Of a stretch of 64,000 nt of DNA, positions 40,796 to 51,170 are shown one piece after another (positions within the stretch are counted from its first letter, which is position 1; every line of letters starts with the position of its first letter). Made by a program: the position numbers and the translations under genes. The notes under the pieces were generated by a model. The model searched no databases. It was given only the letters and a program-made list of their open reading frames with translations, and had not been told where the DNA came from. Source of the stretch: [Phialemoniopsis] sp. UDSM-2020 (Eukaryota; Ascomycota; Sordariomycetes; Thyridiales; Thyridiaceae); contig JAEILZ010000001.1 in NCBI GenBank assembly GCA_018873225.1, positions 248,001-312,000 on the forward strand. The letters run 5' to 3'.

Positions 40796-43189
40796 ATGAG
40801 AGCCTCTGTTTTCGCTGGCATCGCCTCTTGGGCAGCCGTTGTGCTGGCCAGCCCCTGCGAACATTCGCGGCCCTCTTCCTCCCCCACGGTGCCACCATCA
40901 TCCTCGTCGTCGACAGTGGTGGACACTTCCGTTCACAGCTACCCTACTACCACTTCCCAGTCTAGCACTTCCGTGAGCCTGACCGACTCAACTTCCGGCA
41001 CTTCGACCTCTGTCTCCACCACAATCTCTAGTTCATCCTCCAGCACTCCTGGGCCTGATGACACCATCACTCGCGACCCGCCCACCCCCACGATCTCCAT
41101 CTTTAGCCAGACCGACATCCTTACGTCGTATATGGACGAGCCCACAACTGAGCCGACCGTGACCGCATCGCCGATTCGCATCGGCCCCTGGGACGGAACG
41201 AACAACACACTCGACTCTATCAAGTCCGGCCCTGCCAAGAAGATCCTCGCAGGTTACCCCAATGGTAAGAGGTCGTCGATCCCTTCCAATCGCCACAACT
41301 ATAGACTAATGTGCTTGCTCATCAGATGATGGAAGTTATCTGCTTGCTGTAGTCCAGATCACGGGCAATAGCCCCGACTCATCCGACAAGACTAAGAACC
41401 TGATCAACCTCGAGGATTTCGATCCCTTCATTCAAAGCGTCACTTGTGGCAGTGGAAGCATTGAAGTCGTGTTCAATGGCGAGCTCGGCTTCTTGACGGC
41501 AGCGGCGGACTGGATGGCAGGCATGGGCCTCATCACCAGCGGCGCTGAACTCTGTGGTGACGATGGCGAGCGCACCTATTACAAGTCAGGAGCACATGAT
41601 ATTTGACGCAGAGTGACGTGAGCTAACTGGTGAGATAGGGTCAACGCCATCAACACGGATGTATTGGCCCGCAAGGTCACTCTCGAGGTCCAGGTCACTC
41701 CTCTGGCCGCCATAGCATCCCGTCTCACGCTCGACTATGGGACACTGCACCGAGATGAGGTATCTGAGATCTCCCCAAAGGTAGGACAGGACGTCTCCCC
41801 GGCGTGGGATGCCATCGAGGCATACTACAACACGCCAGGCCAACTGGCCAAGCGTTTCGGAGGCCAAGGTTCAACCTCCTGGGATTTCTCCAGCAGCCGA
41901 TTTCCCCTTTTCGCCAACGATGGCCTATTGCCACCTGTAGGAGCCGACGACCTAGTGATATGCAAGGGTAAGTGGACCAATCCACTTGTCACAGGTCCTG
42001 CATGCTGATCAGTAACCTATAGGCTGTGGCATCTATGGGCAGTTGAGACTCTCTGGAGGCTTCGACGTACGTATTAGTCCGACAGTACTATACCTAGACA
42101 AGATGAACACTAACCACCTCGGTATGCCATAGATCGACTTCTGGCACTTGGACCGATCCGACGCCTACGTCGCCATGGATGTGTCCCAAATCGCCGCCGA
42201 CGTAAACTTTGTGTTCGAGTGGGCCACGCCCATCAGCTACGAAAAGAAGTTTGAGCTGGCTAGATGGAGCCCTTCGCCACTGAATGTAAGCTTGGGAAAG
42301 CCGATGTGCATTGTGGGAACATCAAACGCTAACGTCACAGTTTGCGGGTTTCCTCAACGTAGGCCCGTCCATCGCTTTGCAGGCCGGTGTCGCAGTCAGC
42401 ATCAACGGCCAATTTCAGATGCAAAACCTAGGGTTCATTCTAAATGTATGTGCGGTCTCGGAAGAGGCGAAGTGTAGTCTGATGCGTCAAATCACTCACG
42501 TTCCATGGCTGACTTGTCCTCAGATGCCCGATTCAGGATGGAAGGTTTCAACCCGGAATGGCGCCTCGAAATACGGCTGGGACATCAACTTTGCGAACCG
42601 AAAGCCCACTTTCGGTATTACCAGTGCAGATATCGAATTTATTGGCTGGATGGGTCCGCGCTTCGAGTTTGGCCTTGAGCTCAAGGACTCCCTCTTCGGT
42701 ATTTGCCCCTCTCATCCATTTTCTTATACAAACAAGAAAAGAAAACAAAAGAAGAATGCTAATGATGAATCTTCCCCTCTCTAGGGACGCACTGGGGCAT
42801 CGGCTGGAAAGCTTATGCGGACGTACAGGCACCAGAAGTCATCTTGGATCTATCAAGTACGTGGATTCACCTAGGCTTTCAAGAGACTTGAAAGCATGCG
42901 GCTAACATTATATCCTCATTGCAGACGACGCAGATACGCGCTGCTATGTTCCAGGCCAGGATACCAACTGGGAGATTGCTCTCAGCCTTGGTGCAGCTCT
43001 CACTGCTGGAATTGAGGGATCGTTCGGCGTGGATGAAAAGGCCGAGCTTTGGGTAAGTCTATCTTGCGACTGCTTACTTCCCAAACAATGAAACAGAAGC
43101 AAAGAACTGACGTGTAAATTGTCATTGAACAGAATCACGCCTGGGGAATCTCGGATTGGTGCATCGACAAGAACCCCATTCTAGACTAA
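40796..43189 (+). CDS. Secreted Ser/Thr-rich protein of unknown function (ten exons)
   Basis: Exons are 40796-41264, 41326-41584, 41639-41967, 42023-42066, 42133-42285, 42341-42445, 42524-42698, 42785-42856, 42925-43052 and 43133-43189, giving 596 aa. It starts with a signal peptide (MRASVFAGIASWAAVVLAS), then about 85 residues of Ser/Thr/Pro-rich, likely O-glycosylated linker. The first globular part (LINLEDFDPFIQSVTCGSGSI, ITSGAELCGDDGERTYYKV) resembles the fungal secreted DUF7029-type domain. The later part is rich in Trp/Phe/Gly beta-strand patterns (EFIGWMGPRFEFGLELKD) and ends SDWCIDKNPILD. All nine introns are 48-78 bp with canonical ends and the total frame closes. No catalytic motif is recognised. 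A role at the cell surface is inferred. A polyadenylation-like AATAAA follows at 43376-43381. Confidence 0.85.
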
Positions 43190-43388
43190 TTGGAGTGGAC
43201 AGGCACACACCTAACAACAAGGTTTCCAGGGTCTATTGCCAAGAGGAAGGTAGCTCTGTGTGCGGTCAAATCACGAAACTTTGACCGAAGCTTGTATGAC
43301 TGGGCAAAGACATACGTACTTGCGGACGGTCGGGGATGGACCAAGTAGTATTGTTTGATTGTTTCATGGCAATTTAATAAAAGCACAA

Positions 43389-45698
43389 TCAAGCAGCTAC
43401 CTCTAATCTTTCGATTCCATATGTGACCACAGCCTTCCCTCCGCTCTTCGATGACCCCTTGACCTTGACAGGCTCAATAACCTTTCCATCCTTCCAGCCG
43501 AACGAGACATCCCACCCACCAAGCACGCGTACGCCCGAGACTTGACCATCGGCCCAGCCAGCCGGGCACGCAGGCAGCAGCTTGATCTCGACGATGCCAT
43601 CCACGCCCTTGGACGACTGCACTAGACACTCTAAGATGCCCGCGCAGCCGCCAAAGTTGCCGTCAATCTGAAACGGTGGATGGTTGTCCAGCAGATTCGG
43701 CAGAGTAGAGTCCTTCAACAGCTGGTCCATGTGCCGGCCGCAGCCCTCGGCGTCAGCCAAGCGGGCGTGGAGGTTCAGCAGCCAGGCCTTGCTCCAGCCA
43801 GTGTGTCCGCCACCGTGAGCGGCTCGTCGGGCGAGTACTTTGCGAGCAGCTTCGTGGAGCTCGGGCGTGTCGAGGTCATTGCCGGGGTACAGGCCGAACA
43901 GGTGCGAGACGTGTCGATGGCCGGGCTCATGTTCGCCGTAGTCCTTGAGACCCCATTCCTGGATCAGACCTTGGCTATTGAGTTTCACGGGCGGTAGCTT
44001 GTTTATGGCATCCTGCACTTGTGCTGTCAAAGTGGACAAGTTGAGCAGGTCGGAACTCCAAAGATAGAGCTCAAAGGCAGAACGGACGATGCTGATGTCC
44101 ATGGTTGAACCCTCACAGAAGATCCCCAATGCACCAGACTCCGAGATGAACGTATTTTCAGGGCTCAGAGAGGGATTGGTGACGAGGTACTTCCCGCAGG
44201 CTGATGGGATGAGGAAGTCAAGTAGGAATTGCACGCAGCCTTCTAGGACGGGATGCAGGCGTTGGTGGATCTCAACGTTGTACTCGTATTGCAAAAGCTT
44301 CACCATATCGATGCACACCCACGCACCGCCCAGCGGCCACAGGGTGGACGGCATCCATTTGTCTTGGGGATCGGTGTCGGCCCAGATGTCGGTGTTGTGG
44401 TGGGCGCACCAGCCTCGGCAGTCATACATCTCCTTCGCCGTGACGGCTCCCCTCTCAGCCATCCGCTCGAGGAGGGAGACCACCGGCGTAGCGCATTCAA
44501 ACAAGTTGCATGAGCTGGCCGGCCAGTAGTTCATCTGCAGGTTGATGTTGATTGTGTATTTTGATCCCCATGGTGGCGCGAAGGACGGGTTCCAGATGCC
44601 TTGGAGGTTAGCAGGCAGAGCCTTGGGCGAGTCGCGACTGCAGGAAATGAGGAGGTAGCGGCCATAGTTGTGGAACAGTGCGACCAGGCCCGGGTCGCGG
44701 TTCGACTTCAGTCGTTCATCAGTGGGGATGTCGTAGGCATCGGGAGATAGTTTTAGATTGACTCTGTCGAAGAGGGATCTGTAGTCTTGTTCGTGTCTGG
44801 CTACCAACTCGGGCCATGGCCGTCGGAGTGCAGCCTGGACGTCTGCTCTGGCCTTTGCCTCGATGTCTGTGTGCCGGAACGTCGTCTGTGAGCCAATCGC
44901 AATAGTGCAAGCAGTCGAGTTGACAACCAGGCAATTACCGATGGCCTCGATGGAGCCCCCGGTGGCGGCGTCGTCGCAGGAAGCACCGAGGGCAATGCAA
45001 AGTCGATTGCTGTCTCGACCTCCTGGAGTGGCGTGGAGAATAATCTCCTGATTCTCCACGGCAATACTGTCCAGGAACTCGTTGGTCTCCCATTCGAACT
45101 CGCTAGTTCGGGTTAGCCGTACGAGAAACCGAATTTTCTGGCTGGCCTCGATCCGCAAAAGCAGGACATCGTCGGGGAAACTAGCAACCATGTGCCTTGT
45201 GACACTGACTGGGCTAGACCCCTCGGACGACACCTGATAAGTTGTGGAGGCTATGGATCTTTGCAGATCCAGCTGCCTTCTGTAGCCCGTAACCTCCTTG
45301 CCAACTTCGCCATGGCCGAACTCGATCATACATGACCCGAGTGGCTCGTAGTGTCGCATACTAGCGGGAGTCGAAAAGAAGGCATTGCGACAGAGCTCTT
45401 CTGCCTCGGCGTGCTGGCCGTCGCGGATCAATTGACGAAGGCGTGGCAAGTTCTTGAGAGCATCACGGGGTCTGCGTTCCTGGGGGCCGCCATACCAGAC
45501 GGAATTCTCATTGAGGCGAATGAGTTCGGTGCCCGTGCGACTGTAGACCATAGCGCCGAGCCGGCCGTTGCCGACAGGGAGTGACTGAGCCCATTCTTTT
45601 GCCGGCTGGGCGTAATGCAATTGAAGCCGGCGGGGGTCGTCCTGACCCGACGGATTGGCCAAAGAATCCGCGTCGGGTTTTAGCTGGTGTGTAGCCAT
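43389..45698 (-). CDS. GH95 alpha-L-fucosidase, apparently intracellular
   Basis: This is a single exon of 769 aa, the usual GH95 length. These inverting enzymes release L-fucose (or L-galactose) from glycans such as xyloglucan or milk-type oligosaccharides. Recognisable blocks are EWAQSLPVGNGRLGAMVY, LNENSVWYGGP, RHYEPLG, LPANLQGIWNPSFAPPWGSKY, the Asn-rich catalytic segment YTININLQMNYWPA, NTDIWADTDPQDKW, NPSLSPENTF (general acid region), HRHVSHLFGLYPG, GHTGWSKAWLLNLHARL and FQIDGNFGGCAGI with the catalytic-support Asp. The N-terminus (MATHQLKPDADSLANPSG) has no signal peptide, so it probably acts in the cytosol on imported oligosaccharides. It is divergent from an MFS sugar transporter, which fits that model. 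Confidence 0.96.
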   Translation of the reverse strand: MATHQLKPDADSLANPSGQDDPRRLQLHYAQPAKEWAQSLPVGNGRLGAMVYSRTGTELIRLNENSVWYGGPQERRPRDALKNLPRLRQLIRDGQHAEAEELCRNAFFSTPASMRHYEPLGSCMIEFGHGEVGKEVTGYRRQLDLQRSIASTTYQVSSEGSSPVSVTRHMVASFPDDVLLLRIEASQKIRFLVRLTRTSEFEWETNEFLDSIAVENQEIILHATPGGRDSNRLCIALGASCDDAATGGSIEAIGNCLVVNSTACTIAIGSQTTFRHTDIEAKARADVQAALRRPWPELVARHEQDYRSLFDRVNLKLSPDAYDIPTDERLKSNRDPGLVALFHNYGRYLLISCSRDSPKALPANLQGIWNPSFAPPWGSKYTININLQMNYWPASSCNLFECATPVVSLLERMAERGAVTAKEMYDCRGWCAHHNTDIWADTDPQDKWMPSTLWPLGGAWVCIDMVKLLQYEYNVEIHQRLHPVLEGCVQFLLDFLIPSACGKYLVTNPSLSPENTFISESGALGIFCEGSTMDISIVRSAFELYLWSSDLLNLSTLTAQVQDAINKLPPVKLNSQGLIQEWGLKDYGEHEPGHRHVSHLFGLYPGNDLDTPELHEAARKVLARRAAHGGGHTGWSKAWLLNLHARLADAEGCGRHMDQLLKDSTLPNLLDNHPPFQIDGNFGGCAGILECLVQSSKGVDGIVEIKLLPACPAGWADGQVSGVRVLGGWDVSFGWKDGKVIEPVKVKGSSKSGGKAVVTYGIERLEVAA

Positions 45699-47112
45699 GT
45701 TTCAAATGAGAAATTGCCCTTTTCTTGGCTTCGATTTACACGTCTCGTGCGCTGCCAAATCCCGCCATTCTGCACTGGGAACAATCAGGTACTCGATCGC
45801 CTTCTTTGTAGGCCAGGGTTGGAGGGAGGCTCTAGGAACGACGTCCCGACAAACCGGAGCTATCGAGCGCGAGCGGGTGGATGTATGGGGAAGAAGTCTC
45901 CACGGCCAGGGGTTGATCGGATCAGGGAATGTGCCGGCGGCTGGGATGTCAGGTCAGTGTCAAAACGGCGCTGAGCGACAAGCGTCTTCTGACCTGACAA
46001 GCTTTGCCCAGGTACTCCGTCCACCTGAAATTTACAGAGCGGTCAGGGTCTTTTCGAATCGTGTGCCCTGCTCAGAACAGCTAAATACGATTCGGGTCTC
46101 ATTTTGGGGGCACTTAGCGTGTGCTGAAGGCGAGTGATTGGGTCGAGAGAAGACGCCATTCCATTTATCCGACGGTTTCCCTAGGACTAAATAGCCACTT
46201 TCAGTAAGGTGCGCTCGCTCTCGCTTCTGTAAGCTCAGTACGCGCCCCATCCAGATGCCGGCTTGGTGCTTGACGGCATGCTGGCTGCCGTTGCCAAGGG
46301 GTTCCCTCTCGCCTTGTCTCTACTTCGCAGAAGAGCGCCTCAGCGTCATAGCCTGTGTCGCCGTTTATTTCCGAAAATAGTAGGTAGGTAGGCGGTATGA
46401 GACGGGCTCGAAAGCAATACCAGGCATGTAGGAGTCGATCAAAAGCCATCACAGAGGGTCAGCGCAGACGCACTGGCAAGAGGGTGTCCCCAGGGGTCCC
46501 TGAGAAGGCAGGTAAACATCCCTTCCATCTAGACCTTGTCGATCACCCATTGTGCAGGATTCATCACTGCCAGAAAGTGTCTGCGGGGAGACGAATGTGG
46601 AGATGGAGTGTACCATCCGCGCGCGAACGAGAGGGGGTATGTACCTTTTTCGACGGTTTTTTTTTCTCTGCGCCCACTGCTCTCCGTGCTCCACAGACCG
46701 GTCGTCGGACTAAAACATTAGGTTCAAAAATGCAGGGTGAAAATCCTTGTAGCGACGGGAGCAATCGATTGCCCATGGGCTGATGGAAAATTGGAACCCA
46801 CGTTCTCTAGCCTGGAAATCCCAGGTCGGGACCCCAGCCGGAGAAGCAGCACGTCTTGCATGTCCCAGATGTCCCAGACCCGGGGAGCGAAGCGGAGACG
46901 GTCCTGGGGCCGACCTCGTCGCGTGGGATGTCCACGAGGGAGATAAATATCGCCCTGGTTGCACACCCTCCCACTTCACGACGATCCCTTCTCCTTCCCT
47001 CATCCTGCAGCCTTTCTCTCACAGAGACCAGGAAAGAAATCTCAATTGGGCCACTCGAAAGCCCCCCGGGTCCTGATCCAAGAGAGTCTTTGTTTCTAAA
47101 AGACTATCAAAC
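45699..47112. promoter_or_regulatory. Long divergent promoter of fucosidase and MFS transporter
   Basis: This 1.4-kb region lies between divergent start codons. The many short frames on both strands have no family pattern. Its length and the substrate logic of the two genes suggest joint inducible control. No single operator stands out by eye. Confidence 0.5.
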
Positions 47113-48774
47113 ATGGCCGCCAACACCCAAGACAAGGCCGTCCACGTCCACCACGACGATGTTGCCGAGGCCAACAAGCTCGGCGTCACCGTCGACGAGG
47201 TGGTCGCCAACCGTATCTCGGAGGAGGACTTGATGAGGGTCTCCGCCGACTGCCTCAAGATCATGTCCGGCAACTGGAAGATATTCACTCCTGCCGGATG
47301 GCGTGTCTTTGGCCTGATGTTTGTCATGGCCGTCAACCAGGCCGGTTACGGTATCGATTGGGGTGTCATCGGTGGTCTCAACTCGATGAAGCTGTGGCAC
47401 GCCTACTTCGGCTTCGGCAACACCGGTGCCATTCTCGGAACCATCAACGCCCTCATGCAGATCGGTCTCTTCTGCGGTGCCCCCTTCCTCGCCCTCAGCG
47501 ATGTCATCGGCCGTCGCGGTATCAACTTCCTCGGAAACGCCATCACCATTGTCGCCGCCCTTCTGCAGGGTCTTGCCCCGAACCTGCCGTGCTTCATGGT
47601 CGGTCGTTTCATGCTCGGTGTCGGAGCCTCGCTGTGCTCTGCGCCTCAATACATCGCCGAGGTCGCCCCTCTCCATCTCCGTGGTCGCATCGTCGGTATC
47701 TTCGGTGCCTTCTTCCACGTCGGCTCCATGTGCATGACCGGTCTGCTCATGGGCTTCACCAAGATCGACAACAACTGGTCGTGGCGCGCCCCGCTGCTGC
47801 TCGAGGGTTTCTTCCCCGTCATCCTCTGCGCCCTGATCTACGTCCTCTGCCCCGAGTCGCCCCGTTACTACGTGATGAAGGGCAAGCCCGAGAAGGCCCG
47901 CCGCGCCATCGCCCGCTACATGACCACCGACGACGACGAGAACGCCCCCATCGTCCCCCTCATGATTGCTCAGATCGAAGAGTCGCTCGAGACCTCCCGT
48001 GCCGGTGTCCTCGCCAGCTACGACTTCCGACCCTTCTTCACCAAGGCCGCCGGCTACCGTACCATGCTCATCATCATCTACTCTTGCTTCCAGCAGTGGA
48101 ACGGCGGTGGTGTCATCGGTTACTACCTGTCCCCTGCCCTTGACACCGTCGGCATCCACGAGAGTCTTGACCAGCTCGGTATCCAGCTTGGTGAGGTCGC
48201 TGTGTATTTCATCTTCACCTTCTTTGGTGCCTGGCTTATCGACAAAGTCCGCCGTCGTACTCTCATCTTCGCGGGTCTTATCAGCTTCGTCCTCTGTCAG
48301 ACCGCCGCCACGATTACTTCTTGGCAGTACAGCCTACACAAGACCAAGGCCACCGCTGTTCTGACCGTCGTCTGGTTCTACATCTACCAGGTCTGCAGTG
48401 CCTCCCTGATCGCCACGATGCACAACCTCTATCCCGTCGAGCTTCTGTCTCTTACCCTCCGTTCCAAGGGTATGGGTCTGTACAACATGATTCAGGGTGC
48501 CGCTGGTGTCGTCAACACCTACGGTATCTCGGTCGGCATCGGAAAGATTGGGTACAAGATCTGGGTCGTCTACATTTGCTACAACTTCATCCAGCTCATT
48601 GTGGCATACTTCGTCTTCCCCGAGACCAGCAAGCTCTCGCTCGAGGAGATCGATACCATCTTCGAGACCCCTGGCGTCAACCCCGTCAAGATGAGTCTGA
48701 AGATCGAGAAGGCCAGGAACGAGCGCCTCGCCATCGAGCGCGAGGAGGCCAACATGACCGCTCAGCAGGTCTAA
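47113..48774 (+). CDS. MFS sugar-porter family transporter next to GH95
   Basis: This is a single exon of 553 aa. It has a long hydrophilic N-terminus (about 65 residues), then sugar-porter motifs: GYGIDWGVIGGLNS in TM1, DVIGRRG, RFMLGVGASLCSAPQYIAEVAPLHLRGR, CPESPRYYVMKGKPEKARR, FQQWNGGGVIGYYLSPAL (TM7), DKVRRRT and PETSKLSLEEIDTIFETPG. The QQWNGGG variant in TM7 and overall pattern resemble lactose-permease-like/oligosaccharide porters. Codon use is extremely biased (GTC, ATC, CTC, CGT), stronger than in neighbouring genes, which is typical of high expression. It is divergent from the fucosidase, so I infer uptake of a fucosylated oligosaccharide or L-fucose. Confidence 0.95.
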   Translation: MAANTQDKAVHVHHDDVAEANKLGVTVDEVVANRISEEDLMRVSADCLKIMSGNWKIFTPAGWRVFGLMFVMAVNQAGYGIDWGVIGGLNSMKLWHAYFGFGNTGAILGTINALMQIGLFCGAPFLALSDVIGRRGINFLGNAITIVAALLQGLAPNLPCFMVGRFMLGVGASLCSAPQYIAEVAPLHLRGRIVGIFGAFFHVGSMCMTGLLMGFTKIDNNWSWRAPLLLEGFFPVILCALIYVLCPESPRYYVMKGKPEKARRAIARYMTTDDDENAPIVPLMIAQIEESLETSRAGVLASYDFRPFFTKAAGYRTMLIIIYSCFQQWNGGGVIGYYLSPALDTVGIHESLDQLGIQLGEVAVYFIFTFFGAWLIDKVRRRTLIFAGLISFVLCQTAATITSWQYSLHKTKATAVLTVVWFYIYQVCSASLIATMHNLYPVELLSLTLRSKGMGLYNMIQGAAGVVNTYGISVGIGKIGYKIWVVYICYNFIQLIVAYFVFPETSKLSLEEIDTIFETPGVNPVKMSLKIEKARNERLAIEREEANMTAQQV

Positions 48775-49561
48775 ACTTCAAGATACCCAACAGAACCCCA
48801 CACTGTATTGGTTCACAAAGATCTCTGGGAGTGTTGCTCAACTCTGGGGTCTTTGTTTGAATGCAAGGTAGTTTCATAGCTGTCAATACCATTGTCTCTA
48901 CCACAAAAGAATGTTCCCTTTTAAGTGATTTGTTGCTAAGTAGAGCTGCGAGCCATATGCCGAACTGCCGAGTCCATCATGCAGCAAGACCGCATTCTCA
49001 AAATCCTTCATCATCCGTACTCCCGTCGAGACTAACTAAGAGCGATAGAACCGCGCCAAAGCAAGCCTTCAGCCCTATGAACGCACGGATGACCCCAAGT
49101 GGGTGCGCTCTAGTTGAACAGTCAGGTTGAAGGCTAGGTGACAGCATCCTTCTACTGCATCGCTTTACTCGTGACCAGTAACCTAACAAACCACAAATCA
49201 CTTAAGCCGCCCAAGTCGACACATAGTGACAGGTTCTCGACTCGCGACTCGACTACAAAGCATGGACAATGAACCCTGTGCAATTCTTTGTTGATTCGAG
49301 ACTTGGGGTTTGGTAGCGAGGCGGGGTCGCGACTCTTGGTACACGCTAATGCACACTCTTATCTATGCATGCACAATATTTATCCACCCATCACAGCATG
49401 GCAGACCCACCGAACCCCGATCTCTTCGGAGCTCTTGAATCTGGACTGCCTGTTTCAGAGATTGATGCTCATCATCGGTCAGCTGCCAATTGTTTCTAGC
49501 CCATCGAAGAGACTATCTCAACTGCTCGCAGAATAATGCTAGCCCTGACGCCGGCCGAAGC
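48775..49561. other. Intergenic region with no gene
   Basis: Three-prime flank of the MFS gene and about 700 bp of sequence with only short patternless frames, ending at the flavoprotein relic. Nothing else recognised. Confidence 0.45.
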
Positions 49562-49663
49562 CGTAGCTACGTCGTCCTCGTTGCCGGTGTCGTCGGCCTC
49601 TCAACGGCCCTCGAGCTCCATCGCCGTCTGCCCGCTGCGCGTACCGAATTATCCCATCTCTAT
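49562..49663 (+). pseudogene. Relic of a D-amino-acid-oxidase-type flavoprotein N-terminus
   Basis: A plus-strand stretch of about 33 codons reads RSYVVLVAGVVGLSTALEL then HRRLPAARTELSHLY and a stop. This is the FAD-binding beta-alpha-beta start of DAO-type oxidases, whose consensus is V-V-V-L-G-A-G-V-V/I-G-L-x-T-A-x-x-L. The first Gly of GxGxxG has become Val, and no flavoprotein sequence follows. The frame ends at the 3' end of the alpha/beta hydrolase gene on the other strand. I read it as a fragment left by a deletion or rearrangement. The match is short, so the call is tentative. Confidence 0.42.
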
Positions 49664-50474
49664 TGAAGCTTCTCCAGCCCTACCTTGGCTGCGTACTCCA
49701 AACCGTCGACTAGTTCCTGAGGCTTTGAGAGAAAAGGCGAGTGGGATGCCTTGACGTGGAAGCTCGGTGCATCAGGCCCCAACCGTGCAGCCATGGCCTG
49801 CTGGACCTCGGGCACCAAGGCCTTGTCATCGTCGCAGAAAAGATACATGCATTCGATGTCATGCCAAGGCTCATACGTGACACGGTCGGAGAATGCACGG
49901 GCTGAATTGTGTTTCATGGCCGCAATGGCCTTCTGTTGGGCCTCTTCTTGCAGATCATGGTAGAACACAACCTCTGGCGTGTCAACTCGGACATAGTTGC
50001 CCTGCCGAAATACAGTTTAGTTGAGGTGAACTGGATAGATAGAGGACTTGAGTGTCTTACCTCGAACTTCATCCAGGGTGGGAATTGACCACCCAACATG
50101 GACTCAATACTCTCGCCGAGAGGGGTTACAAATGCAGTGAGAAAGACGAACATAATAATGCCTCCGGCCTTGCCATGCTTGGCTCGCTGCCTGTAGCCCA
50201 AACCCTCGACTGCATTGGCACCGACAAGGCCACCATATGAATGAACAACCAGGACAATGGACTTGCCCTCGTCAGATAGGCGCCGGACAGCCTCGCGGAC
50301 AGCAGCGGCATCGTCCGCCAACCCCTTTGTAGGTGGCTCACCACCGACAGAGGGAAGTTCAACGGCCTCGACTGTCCATCCGCGTGCTTCAAGCAGGCTC
50401 CGGGTAGGGTCGAAGCAGTCTGGGGTATGATAGTTGCCGGGGCAAAAGACTATGGTTGGTTTAACAGAAGTCAT
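49660..50474 (-). CDS. Alpha/beta hydrolase
   Basis: Exons are 50474-50061 and 50001-49660 (complement), giving 251 aa. The N-terminus TIVFCPGNYHTPDCFDP is the first strand and oxyanion loop. VLVVHSYGGLVG holds the nucleophile Ser (H-S-Y-G-G). ECMYLFCDDDKALVPEVQQ holds the Asp, and KASHSPFLSKPQELVDGLE holds the catalytic His. This triad and the HSPFLS ending match the small esterase/hydroxynitrile-lyase-like and methylketone-synthase-like family. The 59-bp intron is canonical and joins WMKFE to GNYVRVDTPE. There is no signal peptide, so it is cytosolic. Substrate is unknown. A flavoprotein relic abuts its 3' end, so this gene may once have had an oxidase neighbour. Confidence 0.92.
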
Positions 50475-51170
50475 GATTATAAAAGATGCTCAATTTACAA
50501 CAAAAAGGTGTGTATCAAGTCAGATCGTATAACTATTAAGGTTATAGAATTCTCACATGAGCATGTTCGGATATCCCGGACGTGAGAACTTATGCAAGGT
50601 GTTGTTTCTCCTAGTGCTGACAAGAAGACGATCCTACAAAGAATTGTGCTGCATCCCGGACTACAGCAACTGCCAGATCTGGGGCGGAAATTCTCGAGAT
50701 ACCCACGCCGCACACGCAATGTGTGGGCCAGACACTGCCCCAAACTACACCGCCCTTCACAGAGTGGAACGGACACGGCAAGCTGGTGCCGGATCCCAGG
50801 TTCGTTAGACTACGAGAAGCTGAGGTCCAGCGCAACAATCCGATTCAACAGAAGTCGCGTGGCAGCCAGGTCAAGGGAAATCATGTTCAACACTACAGCT
50901 CAAGGATGGCTCGAGCAAGGCTTTATTAACCTTGGAGAGAGCCGAGGTGATGTGTCGCCTTTATCAGTGTGTTTTAGTGTTGGCCAAGTACCGAGATCGG
51001 CCCACCTTCAACCATGCTAAGGTACAGGTGGGGTGCCGAGTTGGGACCGCCCTTGATCAGCCGCACTTTGTTTCCCAGCACAACCAACAGCCAGAGAGAA
51101 AGGCCACCAATATATTGAAAGAATAGTGACTGGCTTAGCCCATCCAGCCGACCTCCTAAGATCATCCAAT
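50475..51170. promoter_or_regulatory. Divergent region between alpha/beta hydrolase and URC4
   Basis: About 700 bp with no supported gene. The frames at 50557-51020 on both strands are patternless. It holds both promoters. Confidence 0.45.

Noticed and set aside
47107..48159. 350-codon minus-strand and 281-codon plus-strand frames inside the MFS gene
   Set aside because: Both are shadows of the highly codon-biased transporter; they are extremely Gly/Glu/Val-rich or Arg/His-rich and match nothing.
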